Part shown: positions 1 to 10,237 of the stretch, piece by piece
How the letters are laid out: the number at the start of each line of letters is the position of its first letter
Position numbering within the stretch: position 1 is the stretch's first letter
NCBI GenBank assembly: GCA_030248195.1
Contig: JASAND010032069.1
Span: 1-64,000, forward strand
Direction: 5' to 3'
Length of the DNA: 64,000 bases
DNA from: Trissonchulus latispiculum
Lineage: Eukaryota > Nematoda > Enoplea > Enoplida > Ironidae
The notes under the pieces: model-generated
The model's input: only the letters and a program-made list of their open reading frames with translations
Told to the model about the DNA's origin: nothing
Databases searched by the model: none
Program-made: the position numbers and the translations under genes

Positions 1-352
1 CATTTGTGTGGGTGCATTCCAACACATATATATTTGATTGATTGGTAACAAATTTTAAGATTTCAAAAATTTAAATTTTTAAGTTTTCAAGAGGAACCAA
101 AAATGTTTTGTCTCCATTTAGCTAAAACTAGCATACAGGGTTTTCAGGGTCGATAACACGAACCGATCCGTTCGATCCAACCTTCGTTAAGTATGTAGAA
201 ACAAACCAAAGTTGTAAGCTTGATTAGGCTTGTATACAGCTAACGAAAAGCTGGTTTGTAGCAAAAGTAGACAAAAACATGGAAAAACTTAAAAATTTAA
301 AATTTTTCGATTTTTAAAATTTTATAACCAATGTGTTGGAACACACCCATTT
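1..352. repeat. Short inverted-repeat element, possibly cut by the window edge
   Basis: An imperfect inverted repeat pairs positions 7-27 with 331-350; the shared core is CATTCCAACACAT on the left and ATGTGTTGGAACACAC on the right. A second block pairs 42-61 with about 311-330 (TTGGTAACAAATTTTAAGAT). The interior is AT-rich with no open frame. This looks like a small non-autonomous DNA transposon. I cannot see a clear target duplication because the left flank lies at the window start. Confidence 0.5.
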
Positions 353-361
353 GAATTAAAT

Positions 362-598
362 CGGTTACGCATAGGTCTGCGTCTGCCTTGGTATCGCCGC
401 AAGCTATACAATGACTGGCCAAGATTTGACTCAGATCTAGCTCAAGGATAATCTTTCAAGATCTCCAATTACACGGAAGGTCAGCGTGCTAACTGGGACA
501 GATTTCTAGCAAGCAAGCTTAGATTTCCGATCACTGAAAGGTGGTTTGCCAAAATCAGCAATCCTAATTGCCAATCTGGGTGGGGTCACTTGGTGTGA
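362..598 (+). pseudogene. Decayed open-frame remnant, family not recognised
   Basis: Two adjacent stretches read as protein-like sequence. The first, about 369-450, includes GLRLPWYRRKLYNDWPRFD and then a stop. The second, in another frame from about 459 to 598, includes NYTEGQRANWDRFLASKLRF and ends at TGA. The composition (W, R, Y and D rich, no low complexity) suggests an old coding sequence broken by a frameshift, most likely from a mobile element. I cannot name the family. Confidence 0.3.
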
Positions 599-627
599 GT
601 TTGTTTTAATGAAGGCAGTTAGTTAAA

Positions 628-1056
628 GTGAGAGGGGTCGACACTCACTGTATCTGTTCATTTACAGTATGCAGAATACCCCTAGACTCTGAACTTACAA
701 TCAGAGTGTCCATTCAGATGACATATCGGCGGCGTCGCTCGTTAGCAGCAGGTTCGCGACTCACACTGAACTTTTTCCTCTTCTTCTTCTCCTTGGTGTC
801 GCTTTGTTGCACTGTATCCTACAGTCACGGATCACTTACAGGATCACAGCCTATCGCTCTTATTTGTAGACCACTTACAGGATCTACGGGTCAGCCTTTC
901 GCACACTCCAACAATTTAATGAAGCTGTTACAGCCGTACAAGCTGCCAGTACGAGTACAGATTACAACAACGGACAATTATACAGTACAGGACTTCAGAT
1001 GGTTAGATACAGAACTAGTATACACAGTTGGTATGCCAGAGTTGCCAAGCTTTTAG
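628..1056 (+). CDS. Hypothetical 142-codon open frame, doubtful
   Basis: This is an uninterrupted frame with a possible internal start at MTYRRRRSLAAGS. That start is followed by a strongly hydrophobic stretch (NFFLFFFSLVSLCCTVSY) resembling a signal peptide or one membrane segment. The rest is polar, with duplicated DNA (TCACTTACAGGATC occurs twice, near 832 and 870). No family motif is visible. It lies next to the broken frames at 362-598, so it may be part of the same decayed mobile element. I see no splice or promoter support. A chance open frame cannot be excluded. Confidence 0.2.
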   Translation: MRGVDTHCICSFTVCRIPLDSELTIRVSIQMTYRRRRSLAAGSRLTLNFFLFFFSLVSLCCTVSYSHGSLTGSQPIALICRPLTGSTGQPFAHSNNLMKLLQPYKLPVRVQITTTDNYTVQDFRWLDTELVYTVGMPELPSF

Positions 1057-1605
1057 TTGCCCTTTCAGATTAGCTGGCCGTAAACTTGAGAGTTGATTAT
1101 ACCTTTAGACTCGTATGTGCTTTTGCAGAACGTTTCGGATTCTTTCTCTCTCCCTTTCTTAACCTTTGAACTATCTTTCTTGTTTACACTGCTAAACCCA
1201 GGATGGGGGATGGGGATAGCTGTACTCGACTGTTTGTGTTACCAAACTTGAAGCCGTCTAACAATCAGTTGGGAGTTAGACAGCCAATAAACCTACAGTA
1301 ACAATTAGTATTATTTAATGGAAATTAAAGGGGGATATGGGGAACTAAAGGAAACTATATTACGTAGCACACCGAAGAACAACGGGAATTACAACAATAA
1401 CTGATAACAATTGAAATTGAGGTAGTTAAATTTAAATTAAATTTGGATCTGGCTTCTTTTGTTCGGTTTCTTCTAACGACCAGCTAATAGTACAATTCAG
1501 GCCAGAGACACGGGAGCTAGAGCTCTAACGCTAAGGTTAACGATGATGGTGAAATACGACATTGGGGGGGCTTGGACCCACCTCCGTGGGAAATCCGATG
1601 GACAC

Positions 1606-1717
1606 GGACCCCATCAAATGGAGATCCCCACAGGTGCCCCCTGGCATTCGTCTGGTCAGGCGGACCCCATCAAATGAAGATCCCCACAGGTGCCCCCTGG
1701 CATTCGTCTGGTCAGGC
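1606..1717. repeat. Two-copy tandem repeat, 56-bp unit
   Basis: The unit starting GGACCCCATCAAATG recurs exactly 56 bp later with one difference (GGAGATCC versus GAAGATCC). The shared part ends with CTGGCATTCGTCTGGTCAGG. The DNA is clearly more GC-rich than its surroundings. Open frames across it on both strands are by-products of the repeat. Confidence 0.85.
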
Positions 1718-1879
1718 GCAAATGGGTTCCAAACTCCCGGGAACACGACTGTGTTGAGTTAACACTGAAGACTGAAGCATCTGGAGTCCTCAAATTATGC
1801 TACCGAGCGGTTTGGTCCAATCCGCCACACCACTTCCATCCCGGATTCTTCGAAGCCTGGGCCTGGCTATGCAAAGACG

Positions 1880-2422
1880 TAGTGATGTTTCAGTCACTGA
1901 AGCTGCAACTGAAACTAGGTTTTAGTTTGTACAGGTTTCAGTTTCAGTCACTGAAACTGAAACTGAAACTGAAACTATTTTGAGAAGAGACCTGAAAATG
2001 AAACTGAAACTGAAACATTTTTAGGCAGCCGACTGAAACTGAAACTGAAACTATATGGGGTAAAAGATTGAAACTCGGACTGAAACTAGTTTCAGTCTTT
2101 CCTTAAATCTTGAAATTGTGAAGGTTTTGAGCTTAGATTCTTTGAACATTGCGGTAAGAGAGGCTGAATAAACATTAAATTGTGCTTTATATTAATTCAG
2201 AGAGCTGAAAACCGTTGTTTTGAAAGTGAACTGAAACTGAAACTGAAACTCCGACTGAAACTAAAACTGAAACTGAAATTATTTTACGTTGCCGACTGAA
2301 ACTTAAACTGAAACTGAAACTATTTTGGTCCGCCGACTGAAACTGAAACTGAAATTATTTCGAACCTCCGACTGAAACTGAAACTGAGACTGAAACTAAA
2401 ATCGGCTACTGAAACAACACTA
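1880..2422. mobile_element. hAT-like non-autonomous element with GAAACT repeats
   Basis: The left end TAGTGATGTTTCAGT (1880-1894) and the right end ACTGAAACAACACTA (2408-2422) form 15-bp terminal inverted repeats with one mismatch. The element is flanked by a perfect 8-bp duplication CAAAGACG (1872-1879 and 2423-2430). An 8-bp duplication and TAGNG-type ends are the known signature of hAT elements. The interior is almost all CTGAAA/GAAACT hexamers in several blocks with AT-rich spacers (roughly 1905-2095 and 2225-2410). No transposase is encoded, so movement would need an enzyme from elsewhere. Confidence 0.85.
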
Positions 2423-2431
2423 CAAAGACGT

Positions 2432-3180
2432 GTGCTGGGCCAGTAGATGCCGAAGTGCCCTCTTGTAGCTTTTCTAAACTGATGGAACCCGGAAATGAAC
2501 AACAACAACAACAACAACAAGTACGACATTTTGGAATAGGCTTTAGAGGTGAACACAGTTCAACGTGAAGTCAAAGTAAGATGGTTAGGTTTCAGATGCA
2601 TAATTTAACTTCACTGTGCAGTGACTGTCTCTGCCGTGAACTTCAGTTACTAAAACCTACAGCGATGAATCGCACAAGAACTAAGAAGCAGTCTGATTAT
2701 GTTGAACTCCGAATTATGTTCAACTCCAACTCCGAATTATGTTGAACGATTGAGGGATCTTTCCTGATCCAAATGATGCCAAACGGTCTTACTGGCTGAC
2801 TGACTGACAAAGATCAACTGCACGCGACACTATCTAGGACCGTTTCTGAACTCGAGCACACAGGCGACCGATCAATCGCTATTCGCTTTCCAAAGCTGTC
2901 CGGCCGGCAGAACAGTTGGTGTGCACCACCTGAATCAAATCGGTTAAAATCCATTCCTACACAGCAAACTATTACTCACCTCTCATGACATTGCGAACTA
3001 GAACTTTGGGATCTTTAGGTGAACTTGGTACTTTATGGTACACTTTACTTGGTATTTTGTTCCAAATTGGTCCAAATTCTCAAGTCACTAAAGAACGAGT
3101 TATAACTAGGTTCTGCTGATATTAGCTTAAATGAAGTAGAAACTTGCCGTTTTATTAGAGTAAAAGTAGTTTAGAACCTT
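2432..3180. other. No gene seen; minor simple repeats
   Basis: No supported open frame. The stretch contains a short CAA repeat near 2500-2520 and an irregular repeat of TCCGAATTATGTT near 2708-2745. Otherwise it is unremarkable unique sequence. Confidence 0.5.
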
Positions 3181-3212
3181 AAGCCTGGTTCATGATGAAG
3201 TGTTTTGTGCTG
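3181..3212. repeat. Left end fragment of the AGCCCGGTT-type TIR family
   Basis: AAGCCTGGTTCATGATGAAG followed by TGTTTTGTGCTG resembles the left end of the intact element at 17105 (AGCCCGGTTTACGATGGAGT followed by GCTTTGTGC). The likeness resumes at 5162-5275 after the inserted GAGCC element, so the copy was split by that insertion. Confidence 0.5.
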
Positions 3213-5161
3213 TAGAGATGAGGATTTTGGCTCGCGGCTCGGCTCGGCTCGCGAGCCAAGCCGAGCCGAGCCGGCAACAATTTCTCCCGAGCCGAGCCGA
3301 GCCGAGCCGGGGAATTGATACTCCGAACCGAGCCGAGCCGACCCCAACCAAAAATTTGAATTTGACCAAATTTTCCTGTCATATTTCCGAACTTCTTCCA
3401 ACAAAATGGCTAACAAATTCAGTGAAGCCTGTTTAGTCTAGTTTGGTTTATTTTTCAATTTTACGGCCTAATTTTAAATTTTCTTTACATTTCTTGATTT
3501 CCTCCCGAGCGAACTTTTTCTTAATGTTTGGCTGTCCTTAACGACAGCTTGTATATTGTGCATATTATTAGTGAGAAAGACTTTTGACTTATTTCATTCC
3601 TAGGTTCTTTTGCTAGGAATATCTTCGAAGCAAAAGCATTTTTGTGGATTTGACATCTTTATTTTGTAAAGATTTGCTGATATTAAATTACATTCATGTT
3701 ATAGTGCTTATGACAATAGTAGTAATGAAACTTGCTAATTGTAGTATACCTCAAGTGATTAAGAAAACATCAAAACTCAAATTTGTTACTAAGGTACGAC
3801 CAAAAAATGTGTGTACAAACTTCGACCGTTTATAGCAGATTAACCTTTGGAGTAAACCCCAACAATGCATATATTTTTAGAATCCTCAGGAACTCGAGGT
3901 TTCGAAAATCCAGAAAATTCCGGAATTCCGGGTTTCATTCACGGAAAATCTAAAATTTTTAGTTTTTCGCCAAATTTTTATCGCAATCAAAATTTTGTTT
4001 TCACGATCGAGTAGAGCTGGTCCCGCTGCATATTTTTGCTCTTACAAGTTTGGGTTCTGGGAATTCTGGGTTTTCAAAATTTCCGGATTTTAAAAATTTT
4101 CTCCAATACCCACAAGATTGGTATCATTCGAAAGCTCTTATCGAGCTGAACAAATTTTGTAATAGAATGAACTCTTGAAAATGCACACATTTCCCGGAAT
4201 TCAAAAAAACCGGATTTTCCGGATTTTAAAAATCTTCTCCAATACCCCACAATATGGGTATCATTCGAAAGCTTTTGATGAGCTGAACAAATCTTGTAAT
4301 AGAACCAACTCGCAGAAATGAGCCCAGTTCTCGGAATTCGCTAAAATCTTCCAAGCTACAGTGAAATCTGGAATTCGTGAATTTCGGGAATTTAGTGCAT
4401 TTTCAGACATTGGTTCTATTACAAGATTTGTTCAGCTCATCAAGAGCTTTCGAATGATAGCCATATTGTTGGGTATTGGAGAAAATTTTTAAAATCCGGA
4501 AAATCCGGTTTTCTCGAATTCCGGGAAATGTGTGCATTTTCAAGAGTTCATTCTATTACAAAAGTTATTCAGCTCGATAAGAGCTTTCGAATGATACCCA
4601 TCTTGTGGGTATTGGAGAAAATTTTTAAAATCCGGTAATTTTGAAAACCCGGAATTCCGGAAACTGGGTGCATTTTCGTGAAAACCTTGTATGAGCAAAA
4701 ATATGCAGCGGGACCAGCTCTACTCGATCGTGAAAACAAGATTTTGATTGTGATAAAAATTTGGCGAAAAACTAAAAATTTTAGATTTTCCGTGAATGAA
4801 ACCGGAATTCCGGAATTTTCCGGATTTTGAAATCTCGAGTTCCTGAGGATTCTAAAAATATATGCATTGTTGGGGAAGGTTAATCTGCTATAAACGGTCG
4901 AAGTTTGTACACACATTTTTTGGTCGTACTTTAGTACCCAAATCTCGACGATGTTTTCAAGAAATTTGACGAAGACAACATGGAAAAGAACAAAATTTGA
5001 TGCAATCGGAAGAATTTAAGTTTCAAGCTTGGCGAGCCGAGCCGAGCCGAGCCGACCCACTTTCAAAATCTTCTCGAGCCGAGCCGAGCCGAGCCAACCT
5101 CATTTTCTCGCGAGCCGAGAGCCGAGCCGAGCCGGAAAAGTCCGGCTCGTCCTCATCTCTA
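3213..5161. mobile_element. hAT-like element with GAGCC repeats, carrying a nested foldback
   Basis: The ends are TAGAGATGAGGA (3213-3224) and TCCTCATCTCTA (5150-5161). Reading inward from each end there are arrays of CGGCT (its complement is AGCCG): 3232-3340 on the left and 5034-5142 on the right. The flanks TTTGTGCT (3204-3211) and TATGTGCT (5162-5169) look like an imperfect 8-bp duplication, allowing one extra base at the left junction. Its terminal repeat nearly matches the GGCCC element at 24596-25065, so the two are related families. The interior 3345-3760 has no coding content, and a separate foldback occupies 3763-4958. Confidence 0.7.
3763..4958. mobile_element. 1.2-kb foldback element with near-full-length inverted arms
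   Basis: Sequence from 3763 rightward (GAAAACATC, then TACGACCAAAAAATGTGTGT at about 3795) reappears inverted up to 4958 (ACACACATTTTTTGGTCGTA near 4910, GATGTTTTC at 4950). The arms are close to 590 bp and meet near 4362. Each arm also contains a direct repeat of roughly 135 bp built around CTCCAATACCC, TATCATTCGAAAGCT and GAGCTGAACAAAT. No protein is encoded; frames here are by-products of the palindrome. The arms have diverged only modestly. Confidence 0.8.
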
Positions 5162-5280
5162 TATGTGCTATGCTTTGTGTTCTGTGCTTTGTGCTTTTGT
5201 CTTCTATGTTTTCTGAGAGAAAGCAATTGATGAGAAAGCACAACATAAAAAGCACAGTCACGGAAACAAGTTTGGAGGGT
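5162..5280. repeat. Continuation of the split TGCTTTGTG-rich TIR element
   Basis: Repeats such as TGCTTTGTG, then GAAAGCACAACATAAAAAGC and GCACAGTCACGG, align with the interior of the element at 17105-17903 (GACAAAGCACAATCGCG, then AAAAGCACAGGTCACG). This continues the piece at 3181-3212 on the other side of the GAGCC insertion. The matching right terminus is not found nearby; a similar right end lies at 12156-12212. Confidence 0.45.
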
Positions 5281-5510
5281 ATTCAAAACTTTGATGATTT
5301 AATGCTAATTTAAGGCTAATGCTCAAACTGTTAATGGAATAGGGAAAGTCAGAGCCAATCTAATTATTGGGAATTTCACTATTTAGTATTCCTCAATAAC
5401 TATACTTGAAAAAATACGACAAAATACTTTTGGATTAGATCTCAACATATATATTTTAAGTTCTTCTTTTAACTTCCAGGACATATCAATATCTCCCCCT
5501 GAAAGTCTCT

Positions 5511-6704
5511 TTAGCGGTAATAGCGATCAGACAGCGCGTTCCATTTTAGTGGGCGTCGGGTGGTGCGGTTGGACCGGCGAAGCACGGGTTGATTTGGAAT
5601 ATCTCCTAATGGTTGTGCAATAGCGGGTTCGCGCTGATTTAAAGCCGGTTGATTAACTCTAGGGACTTGACGGAATGTGCATGGACCAAAATCATCGCCG
5701 TCTTCGGCACGATCACGGAAATTCACTGGCGCCTCTCTTTGTAGCTGATTTACATGACGGAAACACAAATCCCCGGATGCCAGTAAAATCTTGTAGGTCA
5801 AAGTGCCTTGTCTTTTGTGAACCTTTCCTGGAACCCACTTAGGACCATTCCCATAATTCCTTACCCAGACACATTCCCCAGGGTTGAACTGTATCTTAAC
5901 CAAGGCCTGTTGACTGGGTTTGGGTTCGGGATTGTCAGGGTGCAGAATTGACCATACCGTATTCAACTCTCTTCCCAAAAAGCGTTTTGCAGGGGTTCCT
6001 CCTGTGAACGCATGCGGCGCAGAACGATAAGTTAGGAGGAATTGTGCCACCGTTTTAGGGAGTGCACTGGCAGAGGGTTTGGCTGCCAGTACAGCTCTTT
6101 TGAAAGACTGGACAAACCGTTCCGCCAAACCATTAGAGGAAGGGTTGTAAGGAGCAGAAAACAGATGGCTGATGCCGTTTTCTGAACAAAACTTCGCAAA
6201 TTCATGCGAAGCGAATTGAGGGCTATTGTCAGCTACTAAGGTTTTTGGAATTCAATGTCGGGCAAACATGGAACGTAGGACGTGAATAGCAAACAATGAG
6301 GTCGTTGACGACATGTCAATCCCCTCTGGCCTTTTAGAGTAACTGTCTACTACAATCATCCACATTTTCCCACAAAAAGGCCCAGCAAAATCTGCGTGAA
6401 TTCTGTCCCACGGTTTTCTCGATAGCGGCCAACCGTTGTGAATAGCTGGAGGCGAATGAGCAATTTGGCGGCAATTTGGGCAATTTCGAGAAATACCTTA
6501 TATTTCTTTATCCAAGGATGGCCACTACATATGAAGTCTGGCAAGTGACTTCATCCGAACTATACCAGGATGGCTAGTGTGAAGTAATTCTAGGAAGTAA
6601 TCCTGAAGTGAGCGAGGAACCACGACGCGATGACCCCAAAAAACACAGTTCTCATGAAGTGAAAGCTCGGCCCTTCTTTTTCAGAACCAAATTCAATTCG
6701 GGAA
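5511..6704 (-). pseudogene. Gypsy A integrase
   Basis: The integrase inserts element DNA into the genome. With two or three breaks, the minus strand gives the zinc-binding region (NCPNCRQ near 6470), the first catalytic aspartate (IHADFAGP near 6390), the second (VADNSPQF near 6230) and the glutamate (NGLAERFVQ near 6125). The final 205-codon frame 5511-6128 is open, with RSAPHAFTGG and a C-terminal DNA-binding-like part (WVRNYGNGPKWVPG), and ends CRYYR-stop. Stops lie near 6250 and 6495. Confidence 0.8.
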
Positions 6705-7589
6705 CTAAGCGATGAGTGGGTTTCCAACCACCTCTTGTTGCGCAAAGAATCTTAGCCAATGCTGGATCTTCTCCTGTTTCGAATGCAATCTTGTCTGAGG
6801 TACATGGAATGCTTGCACAATTTCGGAAAGGATCTTGTACACTTTTTCACAGGCCTCGTCCTTAGTGGCTACCACTGCTATCGGTAATCGAGAGAAGGCG
6901 TCTGCATTACCATGGAGCTCGGTGGGGCGATATCCAATGGTATACTGATAAGCTTTAAGCTTCAAAGCCCAACGTTGCAAGCGACCCATGGCTAACGGGC
7001 TGGCAACTTTCGGATGAAAAATGTGGACAAGGGGCTTATGATCCGTTAACAGGTTAAAAGATCGTCCGTATAGATATTCATGAAACTTTGTCAATCCAAA
7101 GATAATGGCTAGACCTTCTTTTTCAATTTGAGAATAGCGAGTTTCTGCATCGTTCAGCTTGCGGGATGCGCACGCAATAGGTCGCTCCGTGTCATCGGCC
7201 AGCGCGTGAAAAACCACCGCGCCGACCTTCACGGGCGATGCATCGCATGCAAGCGTCAATGGCAACTTTTCATCATAAGGTAGCAATACTGCAGGACTTT
7301 GAAGAACAGTTTTGAGCTCCTCGAACGCTTTATCACAGGCTTTCGTCCAGATCCACTTCTTACCTTTTTTCCTTAATTCATAGAGAGGGTTATTCACAGA
7401 GGAAAAATTCGGAACAAACCCAGAGTAATAATTCGCCAGTCCTAGGAAGGACATAAGTTCAGATACGTTATGCGGAGTCGGAACTTTGAGGAGAGCTTCA
7501 ATCCTCTTTGGGGACCGATGAACGCCAACAGAGTCCAGGACATGACCGAGATAGTCGACGCTGGACTGAAAAAACTGACATTTAGGCAA
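6705..7589 (-). pseudogene. Gypsy A reverse transcriptase thumb and RNase H
   Basis: A 294-codon open frame begins just after the FLDDI site. The thumb/connection region includes VDYLGHVLDSVGVHRSPKRI and MSFLGLANYYSGFVPNFS. RNase H follows with the DASP aspartate (LACDASPVKVGAVVF), the glutamate in SQIEKEGLAI and the aspartate in LLTDHKPL. This is the longest unbroken piece of the element. RNase H removes the RNA template after first-strand synthesis. Confidence 0.85.
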
Positions 7590-8248
7590 TCCAAGCTTGA
7601 TTCCATGTTGGCGACAGCGAGAGCACTTTCTTTAGATTCAGCAGATGCTCCTCTTCATCTTTACCCGTTATGCAAATGTCATCCAGAAAAAATGCTGCCC
7701 TCAGATAATCCGGAAAATATGCGATCCATGGTCGCTTGAAAAATTGCCGGGGCTGATGACAGACCAAACTGTAATCGTTTGCATTTGTAGGTACCTTTGT
7801 GAGTGTTAGTGCAAGCTAACATCTGGCTTTCCTGATCCAACTCGAGCTGAAGATAAGCATGCACCATATCCAGCTTTGTAAAAGACTGGCCACCTTTTAA
7901 TTTCTGCATCAAATCTGGAAATCTAGGCAAGGGGTATTGATCCACACACAAGTGAGGGTTTACCGAAACACTGTAGTCGCCACACAACCGGATCTTACCG
8001 GTAGGCTTGACTACAGGAACAACGGGAGCTGCCACTTCAGAATATGGCACCAGTTCAATGACATCCTTTTTTATCAAATCGTCTAATTCTTCTTCAACTT
8101 TTGCCTTGAGAGCATAAGGAATAGGACGAGCTTTATTAAATTTAGGCCTGGTGTTAGGCTTTAATAACAATTTGGCTGGTGGTACACCAACAATGCGGCC
8201 TAAACCAGGACTGAACAGATCTGAAAACTGGTCAACTATACCTTTCAC
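7582..8248 (-). pseudogene. Gypsy A reverse transcriptase, fingers and palm
   Basis: The polymerase copies element RNA into DNA. Visible motifs in order are the finger segment ending KKDVIELVPYSEVAAPVV, then IRLCGDYSVSVN, the first catalytic aspartate in FTKLDMVHAYLQLELD, and the primer-grip region LQFGLSSAPAIFQATMDRI. The second catalytic motif appears as FLDDI in a different frame (7582-7767), so a frameshift separates the palm halves. The start is unknown because it is part of a polyprotein. Confidence 0.85.
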
Positions 8249-8442
8249 TCTCGGTGGCAGCTCCTTAGATTGTTCCTTAATTTTGGCAATGTTTTCAGCA
8301 ACCCGAAGAGATCACGGCCCAATAACGCAGGGCCGTCCACGTTGGCAACCACAAAGTCATGGGACCTGGACTGACCATTAAGTTCCACAGTTGCATTTAA
8401 AAGCCCCATAACCTCAATGTTATTACCCCCGTATCCTTTCAA
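8245..8442 (-). pseudogene. Gypsy A retropepsin C-terminal part
   Basis: The translation ends with the motif GPALLGRDLF, typical of the C-terminal part of a retroviral-type aspartic protease, and runs toward the reverse transcriptase in the adjacent frame (overlap at 8245-8248). The catalytic DSGA/DTGA motif is not seen upstream, so the N-terminal half is missing or broken. In an intact element this enzyme cuts the Gag-Pol polyprotein during particle maturation. Confidence 0.6.
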
Positions 8443-8445
8443 CCG

Positions 8446-8790
8446 TATCGGGCAAGGTAAGTAAGAAAGATTCAGTAGATGCTTCTACCACAAATCTCAC
8501 GAAATTTGGATTATTAATGGACTTCAACAGGATTTCCTATTGGACCGTGTCTATTTAATGAAAGATCCTGTAATCATAAACTTTGGGTTAATTTTACTTA
8601 CTGTCCAGATGCAAATTCTGTTCGCATGCAGAACACCGTTAACGGTTCCATCAGTGGTTCTGCATTGGTTACTGCAGATAAAGTGACTTTATAACTATAC
8701 TCGAAAAAGATGATTTTTCCAAAATTTCAAAATTCTGGCGGAAGAGATAGTGTTTACTACCTTTTGAATCAGACCCTACCTTTGGACTCG
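8446..8790. other. Junction between the two diverging gypsy elements
   Basis: No confident gene. It separates the 5' sides of gypsy A (minus) and gypsy B (plus). TAACTATACTCGAAAAAGAT (about 8690) resembles TAACTATACTTGAAAAAATA (about 5397), which could be LTR-derived sequence of element A, but the match is short. Both gag genes are missing here. Confidence 0.35.
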
Positions 8791-8792
8791 TC

Positions 8793-9089
8793 ATGGGGTC
8801 TCTGCTGCAAAGGGTGGTCTATGGCACAAAGGATGTCCCAGCTGCTCGCGTCGTCAACCCATCAACAAAGATTACTTTACCAAAACAAACCCCCCCTCGG
8901 CTACCTATTTCCTATATCCCAACAAGACATACTGCAGTTAGACAATACAGTAACAAGAAACAGCTTGACAAAGCCGATGATTCTAAAGATTTGAAAGAGA
9001 AATTGAATATCGCTGGCACTAGAGCATCCAACAGCGAAATTAGACAATTCTACGAGCTTGCAAGTTCGACCGCAGTTTGCCTTAAATGA
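8793..9089 (+). pseudogene. Gypsy B 5' open frame, function unclear
   Basis: A 98-codon frame with no clear motif lies immediately upstream of the reverse transcriptase remnant and in the same direction. It has a basic, lysine-rich second half (KKQLDKADDSKDLKEKLNIA). By position it may be a gag/protease linker of element B. I assign no function, and an overlapping frame at 8710-8994 is equally open. Confidence 0.25.
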
Positions 9090-9126
9090 TTCAGAACTGG
9101 GTCCAACCAAAGTTCTGTTCACATAA

Positions 9127-9604
9127 TCAGACTGAAGTCAGATACACAGCTTATTTGCCAACGGATTCCGGCTCAGACTCCGGCGGAAAGGCAAATCATT
9201 GACAAAGAACTAAAGCCGATGCTAGACAAAAATGTTATAGAACCTTATATGTTATAGAACTCAGGATACTAGCAACTCCCATGAAAGAAGAAGATAAGCC
9301 AAAGGCAGCATTTGCCACACATCGGGGTTTTTACCAATTCAAAATAATGCCTTTTGGGCTGACTACAGCTCCTGCCACATTCCAAAGGGCCATGGAATTG
9401 GTTTTGGCTGGTCTTAACTGGCAAGCTTGCCTTATTTATTTGGATGATGTGATAATAATTTCCAAGACTGTTGAAGCTCACATGCAACATTTACGCCAGA
9501 TACTTCACCGAATTTGTACAACTGATCTCCGTCTGAAGCCTTCTAAGTGCCACTTCATATGCCACCCACGCAAAATATCTTGGCTATGTGGTAGGAAATG
9601 GTAA
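9127..9604 (+). pseudogene. Gypsy B reverse transcriptase with missing palm segment
   Basis: The N-terminal finger segment reads PAERQIIDKELKPMLDKNVI (about 9183-9242). About 40 bp later, at 9281, the sequence is already at the second half of the palm (THRGFYQFKIMPFGLTTAPA), then the catalytic YLDDV at about 9440. The segment that should carry the first catalytic aspartate is absent, so an internal deletion of roughly 100 or more codons has occurred. A frameshift near 9590 leads to the next frame. Confidence 0.8.
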
Positions 9605-10237
9605 ACTACGTGGTGACCCAGAAAAGTTAACCGCTATCGCAAACGATCCGAGACCAAAGATGAAGCAGGAAGTCCGGTGCTTTCTGGGTCTTGTGAACTA
9701 TCATCGCGAAACTATCAACCTGAAACTAGGGGAAATTACTTATCCTATCCAACAACTGGTACACAGCGATATTGAATTTACCTGGACCAAGGCGTCTGAA
9801 TCGGCATTTCAGAAACTTAAGCAAATATCATCAAAACCGCCTATCCAAACCTTGCCAGACTTTTCCAAAGAATTCAACCTAACTACTGACGCGTCCCAAG
9901 TTGGCATGGGAGCAATCTTGTCTCAACGACAGAATGGTAAGGAACATGTAATAGCAGCAAAGCTCTTAACTCATAAGAACAAGCATAGAGTGCCTATCAA
10001 CAGGAAGCCTACGCAGTGGTATGGACCATAGACCAATTCCGTCCTTATCTGTTTGAACGGAAGTTTAACCTGATCACTGACAACAAAGCTTTGCAAGTTA
10101 TTTTGGACAAGCCAGTTGCCACGGTTTTGATTGCTAAATGGCAAAAAAATAAAGCTCTATGATCCAGTGATTGTACACAAGCCAGGAAAAGATATAGCGC
10201 ACATGTACGCGGGGAGTCTAAGTCCTCAGCTACTTCT
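9588..10237 (+). pseudogene. Gypsy B thumb and RNase H
   Basis: The frame 9588-10031 contains the thumb motif CFLGLVNYHRETINL, TWTKASESAFQKLKQI and the RNase H aspartate TTDASQVGMGAILSQ. After a frameshift near 10020 the sequence continues VWTIDQFRPYLFERKFNLIT with DNKAL, the next RNase H aspartate. A stop follows near 10168. The substrate in an intact element is RNA in the RNA:DNA hybrid. Confidence 0.75.

Larger units (their letters stand above)
5481..8445 (-). mobile_element. Ty3/gypsy retrotransposon A (decayed)
   Basis: Read on the minus strand from 8445, the order is protease end, reverse transcriptase, RNase H, integrase, which is the gypsy order. A purine-rich tract (GGGGGAGATATTGATATG on the minus strand, 5483-5500) follows the integrase stop at 5511, as expected just before a 3' LTR. 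No gag is visible upstream of 8445 and I could not define either LTR with certainty. Several frameshifts and stops interrupt the polyprotein, so the copy is not autonomous. Confidence 0.85.

Noticed and set aside
1905..2410. CRISPR-like array of regularly repeated units
   Set aside because: The repeats are hexamers without unique spacers, inside a TIR element with target duplication, in animal DNA.
3171..3436. Open frames on both strands rich in A-E-P-S-R or R-L-G-S-A repeats
   Set aside because: They are translations of GAGCC pentamer arrays in a transposon; every frame of a 5-bp repeat without stops stays open.
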